Assembly: GCF_002354895.1 (NCBI RefSeq)
Contig: NZ_CP023439.1
Coordinates: 1,054,001 to 1,118,000, forward strand
DNA: 64,000 bases
Source: Thauera sp. K11
GTDB lineage: Bacteria; Pseudomonadota; Gammaproteobacteria; Burkholderiales; Rhodocyclaceae
Direction of reading: 5' to 3'
In this document: piece by piece, positions 41,700 to 51,887 of the stretch
How positions within the stretch are numbered: position 1 is the stretch's first letter
How the letters are laid out: every line of letters begins with the position of its first letter
Translations under genes and position numbers: made by a program
Notes under the pieces: model-generated
The model's database searches: none
What the model was told of the DNA's origin: nothing
Seen by the model: only the letters and a program-made list of their open reading frames with translations

Positions 41700-42875
41700 A
41701 TGGATATTGAATTCTGGTGGCTGCTCGCGCTGCCGCTTTTCTTCGCGCTGGGCTGGCTGGCCGCGCGCATCGACATCCGCCAGGTGGTGCAGGAATCGCG
41801 CGCCTTGCCGCGTTCCTACCTCAATGGCCTGAATTTCCTGCTCAACGAACAGCCCGACAAGGCCATCGATGCCTTCGTCGAGGCGGTGCGCATCGATCCG
41901 CAGACGGTCGAACTGCATTTCGCCCTGGGCAGCCTGTTCCGCCGCCGCGGCGAGACCGACCGCGCGATCCGCATTCACCAGTTGCTGGTCGATCGCGAGG
42001 ATCTCGACGAGGAGCAGCGCCTGCAGGCGCTCGGCGAACTCGGACAGGATTTCCTCAAGGCCGGCCTGCTCGACCGGGCCGAGGCGGTGTTCCTGAAGCT
42101 GCGCGACACGCGCGCCAACGACGTGGCGCAGCAATACCTGCTCGAGATCTATCAGCAGGAAAAGGACTGGGCGAAGGCGATCGAGATCGCGCGTGCCCTG
42201 CCCAACCACGAGAGCGTGATGTGGCGCCGCGAGGTGGCGAACTTCCATTGCGAGCTGGCCGCGAATGCGCTGGCCAACTCCCGCTTCGAGGAGGTGCGCA
42301 GCCATCTCGACGATGCGCTGGCGGTCAATCGGCGCAGCGTGCGCGCCAGCCTGCTGCTGGGCGACCTGGACGTCGCCGAAGGGCGGGACGAGGCGGCGCT
42401 CGAGGCGTGGAAGCGGATCGAGACCCAGGACCCGGTGTATCTCGCACTGGTTGCCGAACGTGTGATGGAAGCCTACGGTCGCCTCGGCCGCCAGGAGCAG
42501 GGGCACCAGTTGCTGCGCGCATGGCTGGAGAACCACGCCTCGCTCGACCTGCTCGACGAGTTGTTCCGCTGGGAGCTGGAAAAGCACGGCCCGAAGACCG
42601 CCTACGAACTCGTGCGCGAGGAACTCAAGCGCAATCCGACGCTCCTCGGCCTCGACAAGCTGCTCGAGGCGGCGCTGCTGACCGCGCCGTCCGAGCAGCG
42701 CTCGGACATCGAACTCATCAAGCAGCTCATCCACGGCCACACGCGCAAGGTGGCCCGTTATCGTTGCGATGCATGCGGCTTCAAGGCGCGCCAATTCCAC
42801 TGGCGCTGCCCGGCCTGCGGCGGCTGGGAAACCTATCCGCCGCGCCGGACAGAGGAATTCGACCTGACGCCATGA
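41700..42875 (+). CDS. lapB: Lipopolysaccharide assembly protein LapB (YciM)
   Basis: A 391-aa protein with an N-terminal membrane anchor (about residues 5-21). A series of TPR repeats follows (about 70-330; for example [24 protein letters not shown]). A C-terminal rubredoxin-like metal site has Cys at 356, 359, 370 and 373 (CDAC...CPAC). It directs FtsH to degrade LpxC and so limits LPS synthesis. Length and all four cysteines match the family. Confidence 0.95.
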   Translation: MDIEFWWLLALPLFFALGWLAARIDIRQVVQESRALPRSYLNGLNFLLNEQPDKAIDAFVEAVRIDPQTVELHFALGSLFRRRGETDRAIRIHQLLVDREDLDEEQRLQALGELGQDFLKAGLLDRAEAVFLKLRDTRANDVAQQYLLEIYQQEKDWAKAIEIARALPNHESVMWRREVANFHCELAANALANSRFEEVRSHLDDALAVNRRSVRASLLLGDLDVAEGRDEAALEAWKRIETQDPVYLALVAERVMEAYGRLGRQEQGHQLLRAWLENHASLDLLDELFRWELEKHGPKTAYELVREELKRNPTLLGLDKLLEAALLTAPSEQRSDIELIKQLIHGHTRKVARYRCDACGFKARQFHWRCPACGGWETYPPRRTEEFDLTP

Positions 42876-42924
42876 GCGCCGCCTCGCCATCGTTTCCGTT
42901 CAACCCCTTCAGGATCTGCCCAAC

Positions 42925-44247
42925 ATGAAAATTACCGTGGTTGGTACCGGCTACGTGGGTCTCGTCAGTGGCGCCTGCCTGGCGGATGTCGGCAACGACG
43001 TCCTGTGCCTCGACGTCGATCCGAACAAGATCCGCGTTCTCGAGGAAGGTGGAATCCCCATTCACGAGCCCGGCCTGCTCGAGATCGTGCGGCGCAACGT
43101 CGCCGCGGGCCGCCTGTCGTTCACGACCGACGTCGAGTACGCCGCGCGCTACGGCACGATCCAGTTCATCGCCGTGGGCACGCCGCCGGACGAGGACGGA
43201 TCGGCCGACCTGAAGTACGTGCTCGCCGCGGCGCGCAACATCGGCCGCCACATGGACGGCTATCGCGTCGTCGTCGACAAGTCCACCGTGCCCGTCGGCA
43301 CCGGCGACAGGGTCGAGGCGGTGATCGCCGAGGAACTGGCCGCGCGCGGCGCCGACATCCCTTTCGCGGTCGTCTCGAATCCGGAGTTCCTCAAGGAAGG
43401 CGCGGCCGTCGAGGACTTCATGCGTCCGGACCGCATCATCGTCGGCGCCGACGACAAGCGTGCGATCGACCTGATGCGCCAGCTCTACGGCCCCTTCCAG
43501 CGCAGCCACGAGAAGCTGCTGGTGATGGACGTGCGCAGCGCCGAGCTGACCAAGTACGCGGCCAACGCCATGCTGGCGACCCGCATCAGCTTCATGAACG
43601 AACTCGCCAATCTTTCCGAGACGCTGGGCGCGGACATCGAACTGGTGCGCCAGGGGATAGGCTCGGACCCGCGCATCGGCTGGCACTTCCTCTATGCCGG
43701 CTGCGGCTATGGCGGCTCGTGCTTCCCGAAGGACGTCAAGGCGCTGGTGCGCACCGGCCGCGAGAACGGCCACGACCTCTTGCTGCTCAATGCGGTCGAG
43801 TCCGCCAACGATGCGCAGAAGCTGCGCCTGGTGGAGAAGATCGTCGCCCGTTTCGGCGAGGACCTGAGCGGCATGCGCTTCGCGCTGTGGGGGCTTGCCT
43901 TCAAGCCCAACACCGATGACATGCGCGATGCGCCCAGCCGGGTGATCCTGGCCGAGCTGTTCCAGCGCGGGGCGACCGCGGTCGCCTACGATCCGGTGGC
44001 GATGGACGAGGCGCGCCGCATCTTCGGCGACGAGCCGCGGCTGCTCTATGTCGAGCGCCCGATGGAGGCGGTCGAGGGGGCCGACGCCCTGGTGATCGTG
44101 ACCGAGTGGAAGGAATTCCGCAGCCCGGACTTCGAGCGCATCCGCGCGGCCCTGAAGCATCCGGTGATCTTCGATGGACGCAACATGTACGACCCGGCGA
44201 TCATGCGCGAGATGGGCGTCGAATATCACGGGATCGGCCGGGGCTGA
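42925..44247 (+). CDS. ugd: UDP-glucose 6-dehydrogenase
   Basis: A 440-aa enzyme that oxidises UDP-glucose twice to UDP-glucuronate for exopolysaccharide or LPS sugars. The NAD loop is [20 protein letters not shown], the catalytic Cys is residue 266 in [13 protein letters not shown], and the [13 protein letters not shown] motif is present. It follows lapB by 49 bp. No polysaccharide cluster lies nearby, but the neighbourhood of LPS-control genes fits an envelope role. Confidence 0.96.
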   Translation: MKITVVGTGYVGLVSGACLADVGNDVLCLDVDPNKIRVLEEGGIPIHEPGLLEIVRRNVAAGRLSFTTDVEYAARYGTIQFIAVGTPPDEDGSADLKYVLAAARNIGRHMDGYRVVVDKSTVPVGTGDRVEAVIAEELAARGADIPFAVVSNPEFLKEGAAVEDFMRPDRIIVGADDKRAIDLMRQLYGPFQRSHEKLLVMDVRSAELTKYAANAMLATRISFMNELANLSETLGADIELVRQGIGSDPRIGWHFLYAGCGYGGSCFPKDVKALVRTGRENGHDLLLLNAVESANDAQKLRLVEKIVARFGEDLSGMRFALWGLAFKPNTDDMRDAPSRVILAELFQRGATAVAYDPVAMDEARRIFGDEPRLLYVERPMEAVEGADALVIVTEWKEFRSPDFERIRAALKHPVIFDGRNMYDPAIMREMGVEYHGIGRG

Positions 44248-44289
44248 TCCGCGGTCGAACCGACACTCCACGCGCACATCGGAACGGGA

Positions 44290-45180
44290 ATGGAATTCAG
44301 GACGCTCGAAGATTATGTCGGCCATACGCCCCTGGTGCGCCTCAAGCGCATCAACGCCGGCCGCAACAACGTCATCCTCGCCAAGCTGGAGGGCAACAAC
44401 CCGGCCGGGTCGGTGAAGGACAGGCCGGCGCTGTCGATGATCATGCGCGCGGAGGCGCGCGGCGACATCGGGCCGGGCGACACGCTGATCGAGGCGACCA
44501 GCGGCAATACCGGCATCGCGCTGGCGATGGCCGCGGCGATGCGCGGCTACCGCATGATCCTGGTGATGCCGGAGAACCAGAGCATCGAGCGCCGCCAGAC
44601 GATGCGCGCCTTCGGCGCGGAGCTGGTGCTGACACCGACATCGGGCGGCATGGAGCTGGCGCGCGACATCGCCGATCGCATGCGCGACGAGGGCAAGGGC
44701 ATCATCCTCGACCAGTTCGCCAACCCGGACAATCCGCTTTCCCACTACGAGGGGACCGGGCCGGAGCTTTGGGAGCAGACGGACGGGCGGATCACACATT
44801 TCGTCAGCTCGATGGGAACCACCGGCACCATCATGGGCACCTCCCGCTTCCTGAAGGAGAAGAGCCCGGCGATCCAGATCGTCGGCTGCCAGCCGGAGGA
44901 TGGTTCGCAGATCCCCGGCATCCGCAAGTGGCCCGAGGCTTACCTGCCGAAGATCTTCGAGCGGCCGCGGGTCGACCGCATCGAGAACGTCAGCCAGGCC
45001 GATGCGGAGGAGATGACCCGCCGCCTCGCGCGCGAGGAGGGCATCTTCGCCGGCATCTCGTCGGGCGGCGCGCTGCATGTGGCGGTTCGCATTGCGGCCG
45101 AGGTCGAGAACGCGGTGATCGTCACCATCGTGTGCGACCGTGGCGATCGCTATCTCTCCACGGGTGTCTTCCCCGCCTGA
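44290..45180 (+). CDS. cysM: Cysteine synthase B
   Basis: A 296-aa PLP enzyme making cysteine from O-acetylserine and sulfide or thiosulfate. The PLP lysine is residue 43 in NNPAGSVKDRPAL. The phosphate-binding loop is EATSGNTGIALA, and the C-terminal loop is GISSGGALHVA. The length and the sequence VGHTPLVRLKRI point to CysM rather than CysK. It sits between ugd and the ydbH-like gene, whose frame starts near or inside its end. Confidence 0.95.
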   Translation: MEFRTLEDYVGHTPLVRLKRINAGRNNVILAKLEGNNPAGSVKDRPALSMIMRAEARGDIGPGDTLIEATSGNTGIALAMAAAMRGYRMILVMPENQSIERRQTMRAFGAELVLTPTSGGMELARDIADRMRDEGKGIILDQFANPDNPLSHYEGTGPELWEQTDGRITHFVSSMGTTGTIMGTSRFLKEKSPAIQIVGCQPEDGSQIPGIRKWPEAYLPKIFERPRVDRIENVSQADAEEMTRRLAREEGIFAGISSGGALHVAVRIAAEVENAVIVTIVCDRGDRYLSTGVFPA

Positions 45181-45181
45181 C

Positions 45182-47257
45182 GTGCCCTTGCGTCGCGGTG
45201 TGCGACGAGGTTTCGCTGCCGCGCTGGCCGGTGCGGCGCTGGCCGTTTCGGGGGCCGGGATGCCGGCCGCGTCCGCAGCGCTGCCGGCCATCGAGGCCGG
45301 GCGCGTGCGCCTTTCCGTGGCCCGAATCGACCATCCCGCGTTCTCGGTGCGCGACCTGTCGGTGCGCTTCGAGGCGGACGAGTCGCGCCTGCAACTGGCG
45401 CTGGGGCGCCTGCGCATCGGTGGCGATGAATTCCGCGACCTGCGCTTCGATTGTCCGCAGGGCCGCCTCAGCTACCCGCTCCTCTCCTGCCGCGGCGGGC
45501 AGTTGCGCGTGGCGCGGAAGGGCCTGCCGTGGCGTGTCGATTTCCATGCGGACCTGACGACGGGCGAAGCCGACCTCGTGGCGACCAGCCGGACCGGCGC
45601 CCGCGTGGCGGTCCGCGCCGGGGCCTCCGGCGGGCTCCATGCCCGCATCGAGCGTTTTCCGCTGTCCGACGCTGCGGCCCTGCTCGGATCGCCGGCAATC
45701 CGCGTGGCGGACTGGAAGCCGGTGGGCATCGTGCATGGCGAGCTGGACTGGTCGGCATCCGGGGCCGGCGCCGCGCGGCAGGGGCGCCTTACCGTGCGCG
45801 GCACGCTGGAGGATGGCGGCTTCGGCAGCGCCGACGGGCAGCATGCGGCGGAGAAGCTCGGCCTGGTGTTCGCGCTGGAGGCAGGGCTGCGCAACGGGCG
45901 CTGGCAGTGGACAGCCCGGGCCGACTGGCGCGAGGGGGCCGCGTACTGGCATCCCTTCTTCGTCGAGGCCGGGGCCAGGCTCGACGCAGGCGGCGTGATG
46001 CAGGGCGACCGGTTCGAGGTGCGGGAGGCCGCGCTGCAGATTGCCGGCGTCGACGCGCTGGCGGCCACCGCGGTGCTGGACACGCGGCACGGGCGGTTGA
46101 TCGACGGCACCCTGTCGGTGTCCGGCGCCGACCTCGCCGTCGTCGGGCCGCGCTGGGTCGCGCCACTGATCGCACCCGAGGCCGCTGCGCGGCTGCGTTT
46201 CGCCGGGCACGTCGGCGCCGTCCTGGCCGCCCGGGATGGCGTCCTGCAGGCGGTGGACGCGGTGTTCGACGACGCCGGCTTCAGCCTCCCCGCGGCCGAC
46301 GGCGGCGGCGGCGTGGCCTTCGGGCCGGTCAGCGGACGCCTGCCGTGGCGGACGGACGGAGCCACGCAGGCCGAACTGCACATCGGCGGCGGCCGCTGGG
46401 AAAAGCTGGCCCTGGGGCCGTTTTCCCTCTCCGCCCGGCTCGAGCGCGACCGCGTTTCGTTCGCGCGCAGCGTGATCCCGCTGCTCGATGGCGCGGCCGT
46501 GCTCGACGGGCTGGCGCTGCAGCGCGTCGGTGACGGCTGGGCGGGGAGCGGCGGGGCGGTGATCGAGCCGGTGTCGATGCGCCTGCTGACCGAGGCGGCC
46601 GGCCTGCCGTCCATGGGCGGGGTGCTGTCGGCGTCCATTCCGGCACTGAGCGTGCGCCCGGGAGAGATCGCATTCGATGGCGCGCTGGTGATATCGCTGT
46701 TCGACGGTTACCTGCAGGCGACCAATCTGCGCCTGCGGGAGCCCTTCGGCGTCGCCTCGTATCTGTCGGCCGACGTCGAGGCCCGCCACATCGATCTGGC
46801 GCAGCTCACCGAAACCTTCAGCTTCGGCAGCATCACCGGCTTCATCGATGCCGACGTCCGCGGGCTGGAACTGGTCCGCTGGCGGCCGGTGCGCTTCGAT
46901 GCTCGGGTCGCGAGCAGCCCCGGCCGCTATCCGCGGCGCATCAGCCAGCGGGCGGTGGAGAACATCAGCGCCCTGGGTGGCCCGGGAGCGATGGCGGCGA
47001 TACAGCGCAGCCTGATCGGCCTGTTCGACACCTTCGGCTACCGCGACCTGGGTTTTCGCTGCGTGCTCGAGGCCGACGTATGCCTGGCGGATGGCGTCGG
47101 CGACACCGTCCGCGCCGACGGCGGCTTCGCCATCGTGCGAGGAGGCGGCGTCCCGGCGCTGGATGTCATCGGCTACAATCGCCGCATCGACTGGAAGGAG
47201 CTCGTCGAACGCCTGCAGCGCGTGACCGACGGCAAGCTCCCGCCAGAGGTACGTTGA
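45182..47257 (+). CDS. ydbH: YdbH-like AsmA-family intermembrane lipid transport protein
   Basis: A roughly 691-aa exported, beta-rich protein. In E. coli, YdbH with TamB and YhdP carries phospholipids to the outer membrane. A signal-like start (PLRRGVRRGFAAALAGAALAVSG...) precedes long repetitive beta segments and a conserved C-terminal part (LVISLFDGYLQATNLRL, GSITGFIDADVRGLEL, RRISQRAVENISALGGPG). The assignment is strengthened by ynbE- and ydbL-like genes directly downstream. The start is uncertain: GTG 45182 gives the best signal peptide, GTG 45140 would overlap cysM by 41 bp, and neither has a good ribosome site. It is shorter than E. coli YdbH (about 880 aa). Confidence 0.82.
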   Translation: MPLRRGVRRGFAAALAGAALAVSGAGMPAASAALPAIEAGRVRLSVARIDHPAFSVRDLSVRFEADESRLQLALGRLRIGGDEFRDLRFDCPQGRLSYPLLSCRGGQLRVARKGLPWRVDFHADLTTGEADLVATSRTGARVAVRAGASGGLHARIERFPLSDAAALLGSPAIRVADWKPVGIVHGELDWSASGAGAARQGRLTVRGTLEDGGFGSADGQHAAEKLGLVFALEAGLRNGRWQWTARADWREGAAYWHPFFVEAGARLDAGGVMQGDRFEVREAALQIAGVDALAATAVLDTRHGRLIDGTLSVSGADLAVVGPRWVAPLIAPEAAARLRFAGHVGAVLAARDGVLQAVDAVFDDAGFSLPAADGGGGVAFGPVSGRLPWRTDGATQAELHIGGGRWEKLALGPFSLSARLERDRVSFARSVIPLLDGAAVLDGLALQRVGDGWAGSGGAVIEPVSMRLLTEAAGLPSMGGVLSASIPALSVRPGEIAFDGALVISLFDGYLQATNLRLREPFGVASYLSADVEARHIDLAQLTETFSFGSITGFIDADVRGLELVRWRPVRFDARVASSPGRYPRRISQRAVENISALGGPGAMAAIQRSLIGLFDTFGYRDLGFRCVLEADVCLADGVGDTVRADGGFAIVRGGGVPALDVIGYNRRIDWKELVERLQRVTDGKLPPEVR

Positions 47258-47301
47258 TGGCATGCGGGCACAGGGCCGGCGGGCCGAACCGGAGAAACTC
47301 G

Positions 47302-47526
47302 ATGTCATTGAGCCCGCATTCCAGGCTGCACGTTCTTGCCGGCGCGTCGATGCTGCTCGTGCTCGCCGGCTGCGTCACCATCAACATTTATTTTCCCGCG
47401 GCGGCAGCCGAGAAGGCTGCGGACCGCATCATCGACGAAGTCTGGCAGTTGCGCGAAGGCCAGCAGCCGCCCGGTACGCCGGCTGCGCTGCCGGCAGCCC
47501 CGGGCGCAGGAGGAGCAAGACCATGA
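47302..47526 (+). CDS. ynbE: YnbE-like small outer-membrane lipoprotein
   Basis: A 74-aa lipoprotein with a signal and the lipobox LAGC, the mature N terminus beginning CVTINIYFPAAAAEKAAD. E. coli YnbE is the outer-membrane partner of YdbH. GGAG lies 7 bp before the ATG. Its TGA overlaps the next start (ATGA), so it is coupled to ydbL. The beta-strand-like VTINIYF motif next to the lipid anchor would allow strand pairing with YdbH; this is inference. Confidence 0.85.
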   Translation: MSLSPHSRLHVLAGASMLLVLAGCVTINIYFPAAAAEKAADRIIDEVWQLREGQQPPGTPAALPAAPGAGGARP

Positions 47527-47945
47527 GACCGCGCGCCTGGCTGGGCATTCTGTTCGCAGTGTTGATCGGTTCGCTGCCGGCGGCCGTCCGCGCGCAGGGC
47601 AATCTCGACATCGACTCTCCGTCGATCGCCGCCCTGAGGGGCTCGATGCAGCAGCGCCACGCCCAGCTCGCTCCGCTCTACGCATCCGGCGCGGTCGGCC
47701 TCGCGGCCGACGGTACCGTCGCCCTGCGCGACGCGTCGGGCGTGCCGCTGGCGCAGCGTGCGCAGCTCAATGGCCTGGTGGCCGCGGAGAATGCCGACCG
47801 GATCGCCCTGTACCGCGAGATCGCGCGCGCCAACGGACATCCGGAATGGGAGGCTGACGTGCGCAAGACCTTCGCGCAGCGCTGGATCGAGCGTGCGCAG
47901 GCGGGCTGGTGGGTGCAGTCGGGCGGCAACTGGGCGAGGAAGTGA
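47523..47945 (+). CDS. ydbL: YdbL family (DUF1318) periplasmic protein
   Basis: A 140-aa exported protein with a signal peptide (about residues 1-24, ending AVRAQ-G). The DUF1318 core includes GLAADGTVALRD, LNGLVAAENADRIALYREIA and the C-terminal ARAQAGWWVQSGGNWARK typical of YdbL. In E. coli it modulates the YdbH-YnbE bridge. Start and stop overlap both neighbours, so ynbE, ydbL and the exonuclease gene are translated together. Confidence 0.88.
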   Translation: MRPRAWLGILFAVLIGSLPAAVRAQGNLDIDSPSIAALRGSMQQRHAQLAPLYASGAVGLAADGTVALRDASGVPLAQRAQLNGLVAAENADRIALYREIARANGHPEWEADVRKTFAQRWIERAQAGWWVQSGGNWARK

Positions 47946-48733
47946 TGCCGGTCCTGGTCTTCGACATCGAGACGATTCCCGACACCGCCGGCATCCGCGC
48001 GCTCAACGAACTGCCGGCGGACCTGCCCGATGCGGAAGTGGCGGAATTCGCCTTCCAGCAACGGCGCGCGAGCCACGGCAGCGATTTCCTGCCGCACCAC
48101 CTGCAGCGCGTGGTGACGATTTCCTGCGTGCTGCGCGATGCCAGCCAGTTCCGCGTGTTCTCGCTGTCCGAGCCCGATTGCGACGAGGGCCAGATCATCC
48201 AGCGCTTCTTCGACGGCATCGAGCGTTACACGCCGCAGATCGTGTCGTGGAACGGCGGCGGCTTCGACCTGCCGGTATTGCACTACCACGGCATGCTGCA
48301 CGGGGTGGCGGCGCCGCGTTACTGGGACCAGGGCGAGGGGGACTACAACGACTCGCGCGACTTCAAGTGGAACAACTACATCAGCCGCTATCATTCCCGT
48401 CATCTGGATCTGATGGACTTGCTCGCGCTCTACCAGCCTCGCGCCAATGCGCCGCTGGACGAACTCGCGAAGCTGATGGGCTATCCCGGCAAGCTCGGCA
48501 TGGACGGGTCGGCGGTGTGGCAGGCCTGGCAGGAGGGCCGGATCGCCGAGATCCGCGACTATTGCGAGACCGACGTGGTCAATACCTACCTCGTCCATCT
48601 GCGCTTCCAGCGCATGCGCGGCCATCTCGACGCGGCGGCGTGGGCGCAGGAGGTGCAGGCGGTGCGCGACGCGCTGGCGCGCATCGACGCGCCGCACTGG
48701 AAGCAGTTCCTCGCCGCCTGGCCGGCATCCTGA
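47945..48733 (+). CDS. DEDD-type 3'-5' exonuclease (PolB-like)
   Basis: A 262-aa soluble exonuclease of the predicted 3'-5' exonuclease PolB-like family. The DEDD motifs are FDIETIPD (residues about 6-13), WNGGGFDLPVL in the middle and DYCETDVVNTY near the end. Its substrate (DNA or RNA) is unknown. The start shares one base with the ydbL stop (TGATG); why a nuclease is coupled to a lipid-transport operon is not clear. A GlsB-type gene follows 35 bp later. Confidence 0.88.
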   Translation: MPVLVFDIETIPDTAGIRALNELPADLPDAEVAEFAFQQRRASHGSDFLPHHLQRVVTISCVLRDASQFRVFSLSEPDCDEGQIIQRFFDGIERYTPQIVSWNGGGFDLPVLHYHGMLHGVAAPRYWDQGEGDYNDSRDFKWNNYISRYHSRHLDLMDLLALYQPRANAPLDELAKLMGYPGKLGMDGSAVWQAWQEGRIAEIRDYCETDVVNTYLVHLRFQRMRGHLDAAAWAQEVQAVRDALARIDAPHWKQFLAAWPAS

Positions 48734-48768
48734 GTTTCAAAACAACCGCTCAACAGGAGATCTAGTCC

Positions 48769-49011
48769 ATGTCCATCATCGGCACCATCATCATCGGGCT
48801 CATCGTCGGCCTGATCGCCCGCCTGCTGCACCCCGGCAAGGACGGGCTGGGACTCATCATGACGGCATTGCTGGGCATCGCCGGCGCGATGCTGGCCACC
48901 TTCGGCGGGCAGGCCATCGGCATCTACAGCGCCGGACAGCCGGCCGGCTTCGTCGGTGCGGTGATCGGCGCGATCATCATCCTGTTCGTGGTACGACGGC
49001 TGAAGAAATAG
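48769..49011 (+). CDS. GlsB/YeaQ/YmgE family small membrane protein
   Basis: An 80-aa very hydrophobic protein with three membrane segments (about residues 3-21, 27-48, 57-76), of the family once called transglycosylase-associated and often induced by stress. AGGAGATC precedes the ATG. The molecular function is not established. Confidence 0.9.
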   Translation: MSIIGTIIIGLIVGLIARLLHPGKDGLGLIMTALLGIAGAMLATFGGQAIGIYSAGQPAGFVGAVIGAIIILFVVRRLKK

Positions 49012-49038
49012 TCCCTTGTGCGGCACCGCAAAAAGTCT

Positions 49039-49066
49039 TTGACAAGATCGTTTCGGTGTCTATAAT
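49039..49066 (+). promoter_or_regulatory. Sigma70 promoter of tRNA-Val
   Basis: Consensus TTGACA (49039-49044) and TATAAT (49061-49066) with a 16-bp spacer, followed by a GC-rich discriminator (GCGGGA) of the kind that makes stable-RNA promoters sensitive to ppGpp/DksA. Confidence 0.88.
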
Positions 49067-49079
49067 GCGGGACTTCAGC

Positions 49080-49156
49080 AGGCGCGTAGCTCAGTTGGTT
49101 AGAGCACCACCTTGACATGGTGGGGGTCGTTGGTTCGAATCCAATCGCGCCTACCA
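49080..49156 (+). tRNA. tRNA-Val (anticodon GAC)
   Basis: 77 nt including encoded CCA. Acceptor stem AGGCGCG pairs with CGCGCCT. The D arm is AGCTCAGTTGGTTAGAGC. Anticodon stem CCACC/GGTGG has loop TTGACAT, anticodon GAC at 49114-49116. The T arm contains GGTTCGAATCC. It reads GUC/GUU valine codons. Confidence 0.97.
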
Positions 49157-49236
49157 GACATCTGGGGCGATCGTCATGTTCCGAACTACTTTCAAGGCCG
49201 GAAACTAAACAGGTCGGCTCCGCTCGTCTGACAGAG

Positions 49237-49266
49237 AAAAAGCGCGCGACGACCGCGCTTTTTTTT
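49237..49266 (+). terminator. Rho-independent terminator after tRNA-Val
   Basis: AAAAAGCGCG pairs with CGCGCT plus T residues around a 7-nt loop, ending in eight T (49259-49266). It separates the tRNA transcript from thrS. Confidence 0.85.
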
Positions 49267-49388
49267 CGTCTACGGCTTGCGTGCAGCCTGGCGACCGTCC
49301 CTATCCATCGATGCGCCGCCGCCCGGGCTCAAGCGACCGCCAGGCGACGGAACACCAAGTCCATTTCATGCCCCGAGGCTTCGCAATC

Positions 49389-51305
49389 ATGCCCAATATC
49401 ACGCTACCCGATGGTTCCGTCCGCAGCTTCGATCATCCGGTGACGGTATTCGAGGTGGCTTCGTCGATCGGCGCGGGGCTTGCCAAGGCGGCGCTCGCCG
49501 GACGGGTCGGCGGCAGGCTGGTCGATCTGTCCCACCGGCTCGAGGCCGATGCCGAACTGGCGATCGTCACCGACAAGAACGCCGAAGGGCTCGAGATCAT
49601 CCGCCACTCGACCGCACACCTGCTGGCGCACGCGGTGAAGGAACTGTTCCCCGAGGCGCAGGTGACGATCGGCCCCGTCATCGACAACGGCTTCTACTAC
49701 GATTTCTCGTACAAGCGCCCGTTCACGCCGGAAGACCTCGCCGCGATCGAAAAGCGCATGGGCGAGATCGCCAGGCGCGAGATCCAGGTGCAGCGCGAAG
49801 TCTGGCCGCGCGACAAGGCGGTCGAGTTCTTCAAGGGCATCGGCGAGCACTACAAGGCGGAGATCATCGCGTCGATTCCGGCGGAAGAGGACGTGTCGCT
49901 GTACCGGCAGGGCGATTTCATCGATCTGTGCCGCGGTCCCCATGTGCCGTCGACCGGCAAGCTGAAGGTGTTCAAGCTCACCAAGCTGGCCGGCGCCTAC
50001 TGGCGCGGCGACTCGAAGAACGAGATGCTGCAGCGGATCTACGGCACCGCCTGGGCGAGGAAGGAGGAGCTGGAGGGCTATCTGCACATGCTCGAGGAGG
50101 CCGAGAAGCGCGATCACCGCAAGCTCGGCCGTGCGCTCGACCTCTTCCACATCCAGGAGGAGGCGCCCGGCATGGTGTTCTGGCACGCCAAGGGCTGGAC
50201 GCTGTGGCAGCAGGTCGAGCAGTACCTGCGCAGGACCATCGCGGAGCATGGCTACCAGGAGGTGAAGACGCCGCAGATCGTCGACCGCTCGCTGTGGGAG
50301 AAATCGGGCCACTGGGGCATGTACTCCGACCTGATGTTCACCACCCAGTCGGAGAAGCGCGACTACGCGGTCAAGCCGATGAACTGTCCCTGCCACATCC
50401 AGATCTTCAACCAGGGCCTGAAGAGCTACCGCGACCTGCCGTTGCGCATGGCCGAATTCGGCTCCTGCCATCGCAACGAACCTTCGGGTTCGCTGCACGG
50501 CATCATGCGTGTGCGCAATTTCGTGCAGGACGATGCGCACATCTTCTGCGCCGAAGACCAGGTGCAGGCCGAATCGGCCGCCTTCATCGAGCTGCTGCAG
50601 AAGGTCTATGCGGATTTCGGCTTCACCGACATCCTGGTGAAGCTGTCGACCCGGCCCGAGAAGCGCGTCGGCTCCGACGAACAGTGGGATGACGCCGAGG
50701 CTGCGCTTGCCGCGGCGCTCGATGCCCAGGAGCTGGCCTACGAACTGCAGCCGGGCGAAGGGGCCTTCTACGGGCCGAAGATCGAGTTCTCGCTCAAGGA
50801 CTGCCTCGAGCGCGTGTGGCAGTGCGGCACGCTGCAGCTCGATTTCAACCTGCCGGTGAGGCTGGGGGCGGAATACGTCGCCGAGGACAACACCAAGAAG
50901 TTCCCCGTCATGCTACATCGCGCCATCGTCGGCTCGATGGAGCGCTTCATCGGCATCCTGATCGAGCATCACGCCGGAGCGATGCCGCTGTGGCTGGCGC
51001 CGGTGCAGGCGGCTGTGATGAACATCACGGAAGCGCAGTCCGACTATGCGGTCGAGGTGGCTGCGGCGCTGAAGAAAGCCGGTTTCCGCGTCGAAGCCGA
51101 TTTGCGCAACGAGAAGATTAACTATAAAATTCGAGAACATAGCGTACAAAAGCTGCCGTACCAGATCGTCATCGGCGACAAGGAGAAGGCGGCGGGCATG
51201 GTTGCCGTACGCGCCCGAGGCGGCCAGGATCTTGGCCAAATGTCCCTCGATTCGCTGATCGAACGCTGGCATCGCGAACTGGAAGCGAAAGCCGGCCCGG
51301 TCTGA
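49389..51305 (+). CDS. thrS: Threonyl-tRNA synthetase
   Basis: A 638-aa class II synthetase. The TGS domain (about 1-62) starts [19 protein letters not shown]. An editing domain follows (about 65-240; [12 protein letters not shown]). The catalytic core has the zinc-binding Cys in [10 protein letters not shown] and class II motifs ([26 protein letters not shown]). A C-terminal anticodon-binding domain ends the protein. ATG 49389 gives the normal start; an ATG at 49368 has no ribosome site. It heads the thrS-infC-rpmI-rplT cluster. Confidence 0.97.
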   Translation: MPNITLPDGSVRSFDHPVTVFEVASSIGAGLAKAALAGRVGGRLVDLSHRLEADAELAIVTDKNAEGLEIIRHSTAHLLAHAVKELFPEAQVTIGPVIDNGFYYDFSYKRPFTPEDLAAIEKRMGEIARREIQVQREVWPRDKAVEFFKGIGEHYKAEIIASIPAEEDVSLYRQGDFIDLCRGPHVPSTGKLKVFKLTKLAGAYWRGDSKNEMLQRIYGTAWARKEELEGYLHMLEEAEKRDHRKLGRALDLFHIQEEAPGMVFWHAKGWTLWQQVEQYLRRTIAEHGYQEVKTPQIVDRSLWEKSGHWGMYSDLMFTTQSEKRDYAVKPMNCPCHIQIFNQGLKSYRDLPLRMAEFGSCHRNEPSGSLHGIMRVRNFVQDDAHIFCAEDQVQAESAAFIELLQKVYADFGFTDILVKLSTRPEKRVGSDEQWDDAEAALAAALDAQELAYELQPGEGAFYGPKIEFSLKDCLERVWQCGTLQLDFNLPVRLGAEYVAEDNTKKFPVMLHRAIVGSMERFIGILIEHHAGAMPLWLAPVQAAVMNITEAQSDYAVEVAAALKKAGFRVEADLRNEKINYKIREHSVQKLPYQIVIGDKEKAAGMVAVRARGGQDLGQMSLDSLIERWHRELEAKAGPV

Positions 51306-51332
51306 TTTTTGGTTTTCGTGGAGAGTTGAACC

Positions 51333-51854
51333 ATCGCTCAAGAAAAAAAGCAGCGCGTGAACGGGGAGATCAACGCGCTTGAGGTCCGGCTGGTCGGTGA
51401 AGAGGGCGAACAGCTCGGCATCGTTTCTGTGAATGCAGCCCTCAACATGGCCGAAGAAGCCGGGCTGGATCTTGTCGAAATCGCGCCGATGGCCAAGCCG
51501 CCGGTGTGCAAGCTGATGGATTTCGGCAAGTTCAAGTATCAGGAACAGAAGAAGGCCCACGAAGCCCGATTGAAGCAGAAGCAGGTGCAGGTGAAGGAAG
51601 TCAAGCTCCGTCCCGGCACCGATGAGAACGACTACCAGATCAAGCTGCGCAACCTGAAGCGCTTTCTTGAAGATGGCGACAAGTGCAAGGTGACCCTGCG
51701 CTTCCGCGGCCGGGAAATGGCGCACCAGGAGTTCGGCCTGCGGCAGCTCGAGCGCGTCAAGACCGATCTCGAGGAGATCGGCCAGGTGGAACAGATGCCC
51801 AAGATGGAAGGGCGTCAGATGATCATGGTGATCGCACCGAAGAAGAACCGCTGA
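51333..51854 (+). CDS. infC: Translation initiation factor IF-3 (AUC start)
   Basis: A 173-aa IF-3 that checks the start codon and keeps 30S free of 50S. The frame opens with ATC at 51333, with GGAGAG at 51320-51325 giving 7-bp spacing; translation yields (M)[19 protein letters not shown], the expected full N terminus. Non-AUG, near-cognate starts (AUU in E. coli) make IF-3 reject its own mRNA when abundant, which is autoregulation. Starting instead at the GTG at 51357 would remove eight conserved residues and has no ribosome site. The C domain ends IAPKKNR. Confidence 0.95.
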   Translation: MAQEKKQRVNGEINALEVRLVGEEGEQLGIVSVNAALNMAEEAGLDLVEIAPMAKPPVCKLMDFGKFKYQEQKKAHEARLKQKQVQVKEVKLRPGTDENDYQIKLRNLKRFLEDGDKCKVTLRFRGREMAHQEFGLRQLERVKTDLEEIGQVEQMPKMEGRQMIMVIAPKKNR

Positions 51855-51871
51855 CCGGTTCTCAGGATCTG

Positions 51872-51887
51872 CCCCGGAAACGGGGCA
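51872..51887 (+). promoter_or_regulatory. Hairpin in the infC-rpmI spacer, possible L20 control region
   Basis: GCCCCG-GAAA-CGGGGC is a perfect stem with a GNRA loop in the 145-bp leader before rpmI, followed by further GC-rich complementarity. In other bacteria r-protein L20 binds this spacer to regulate rpmI-rplT. The match here is positional only. Confidence 0.35.
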
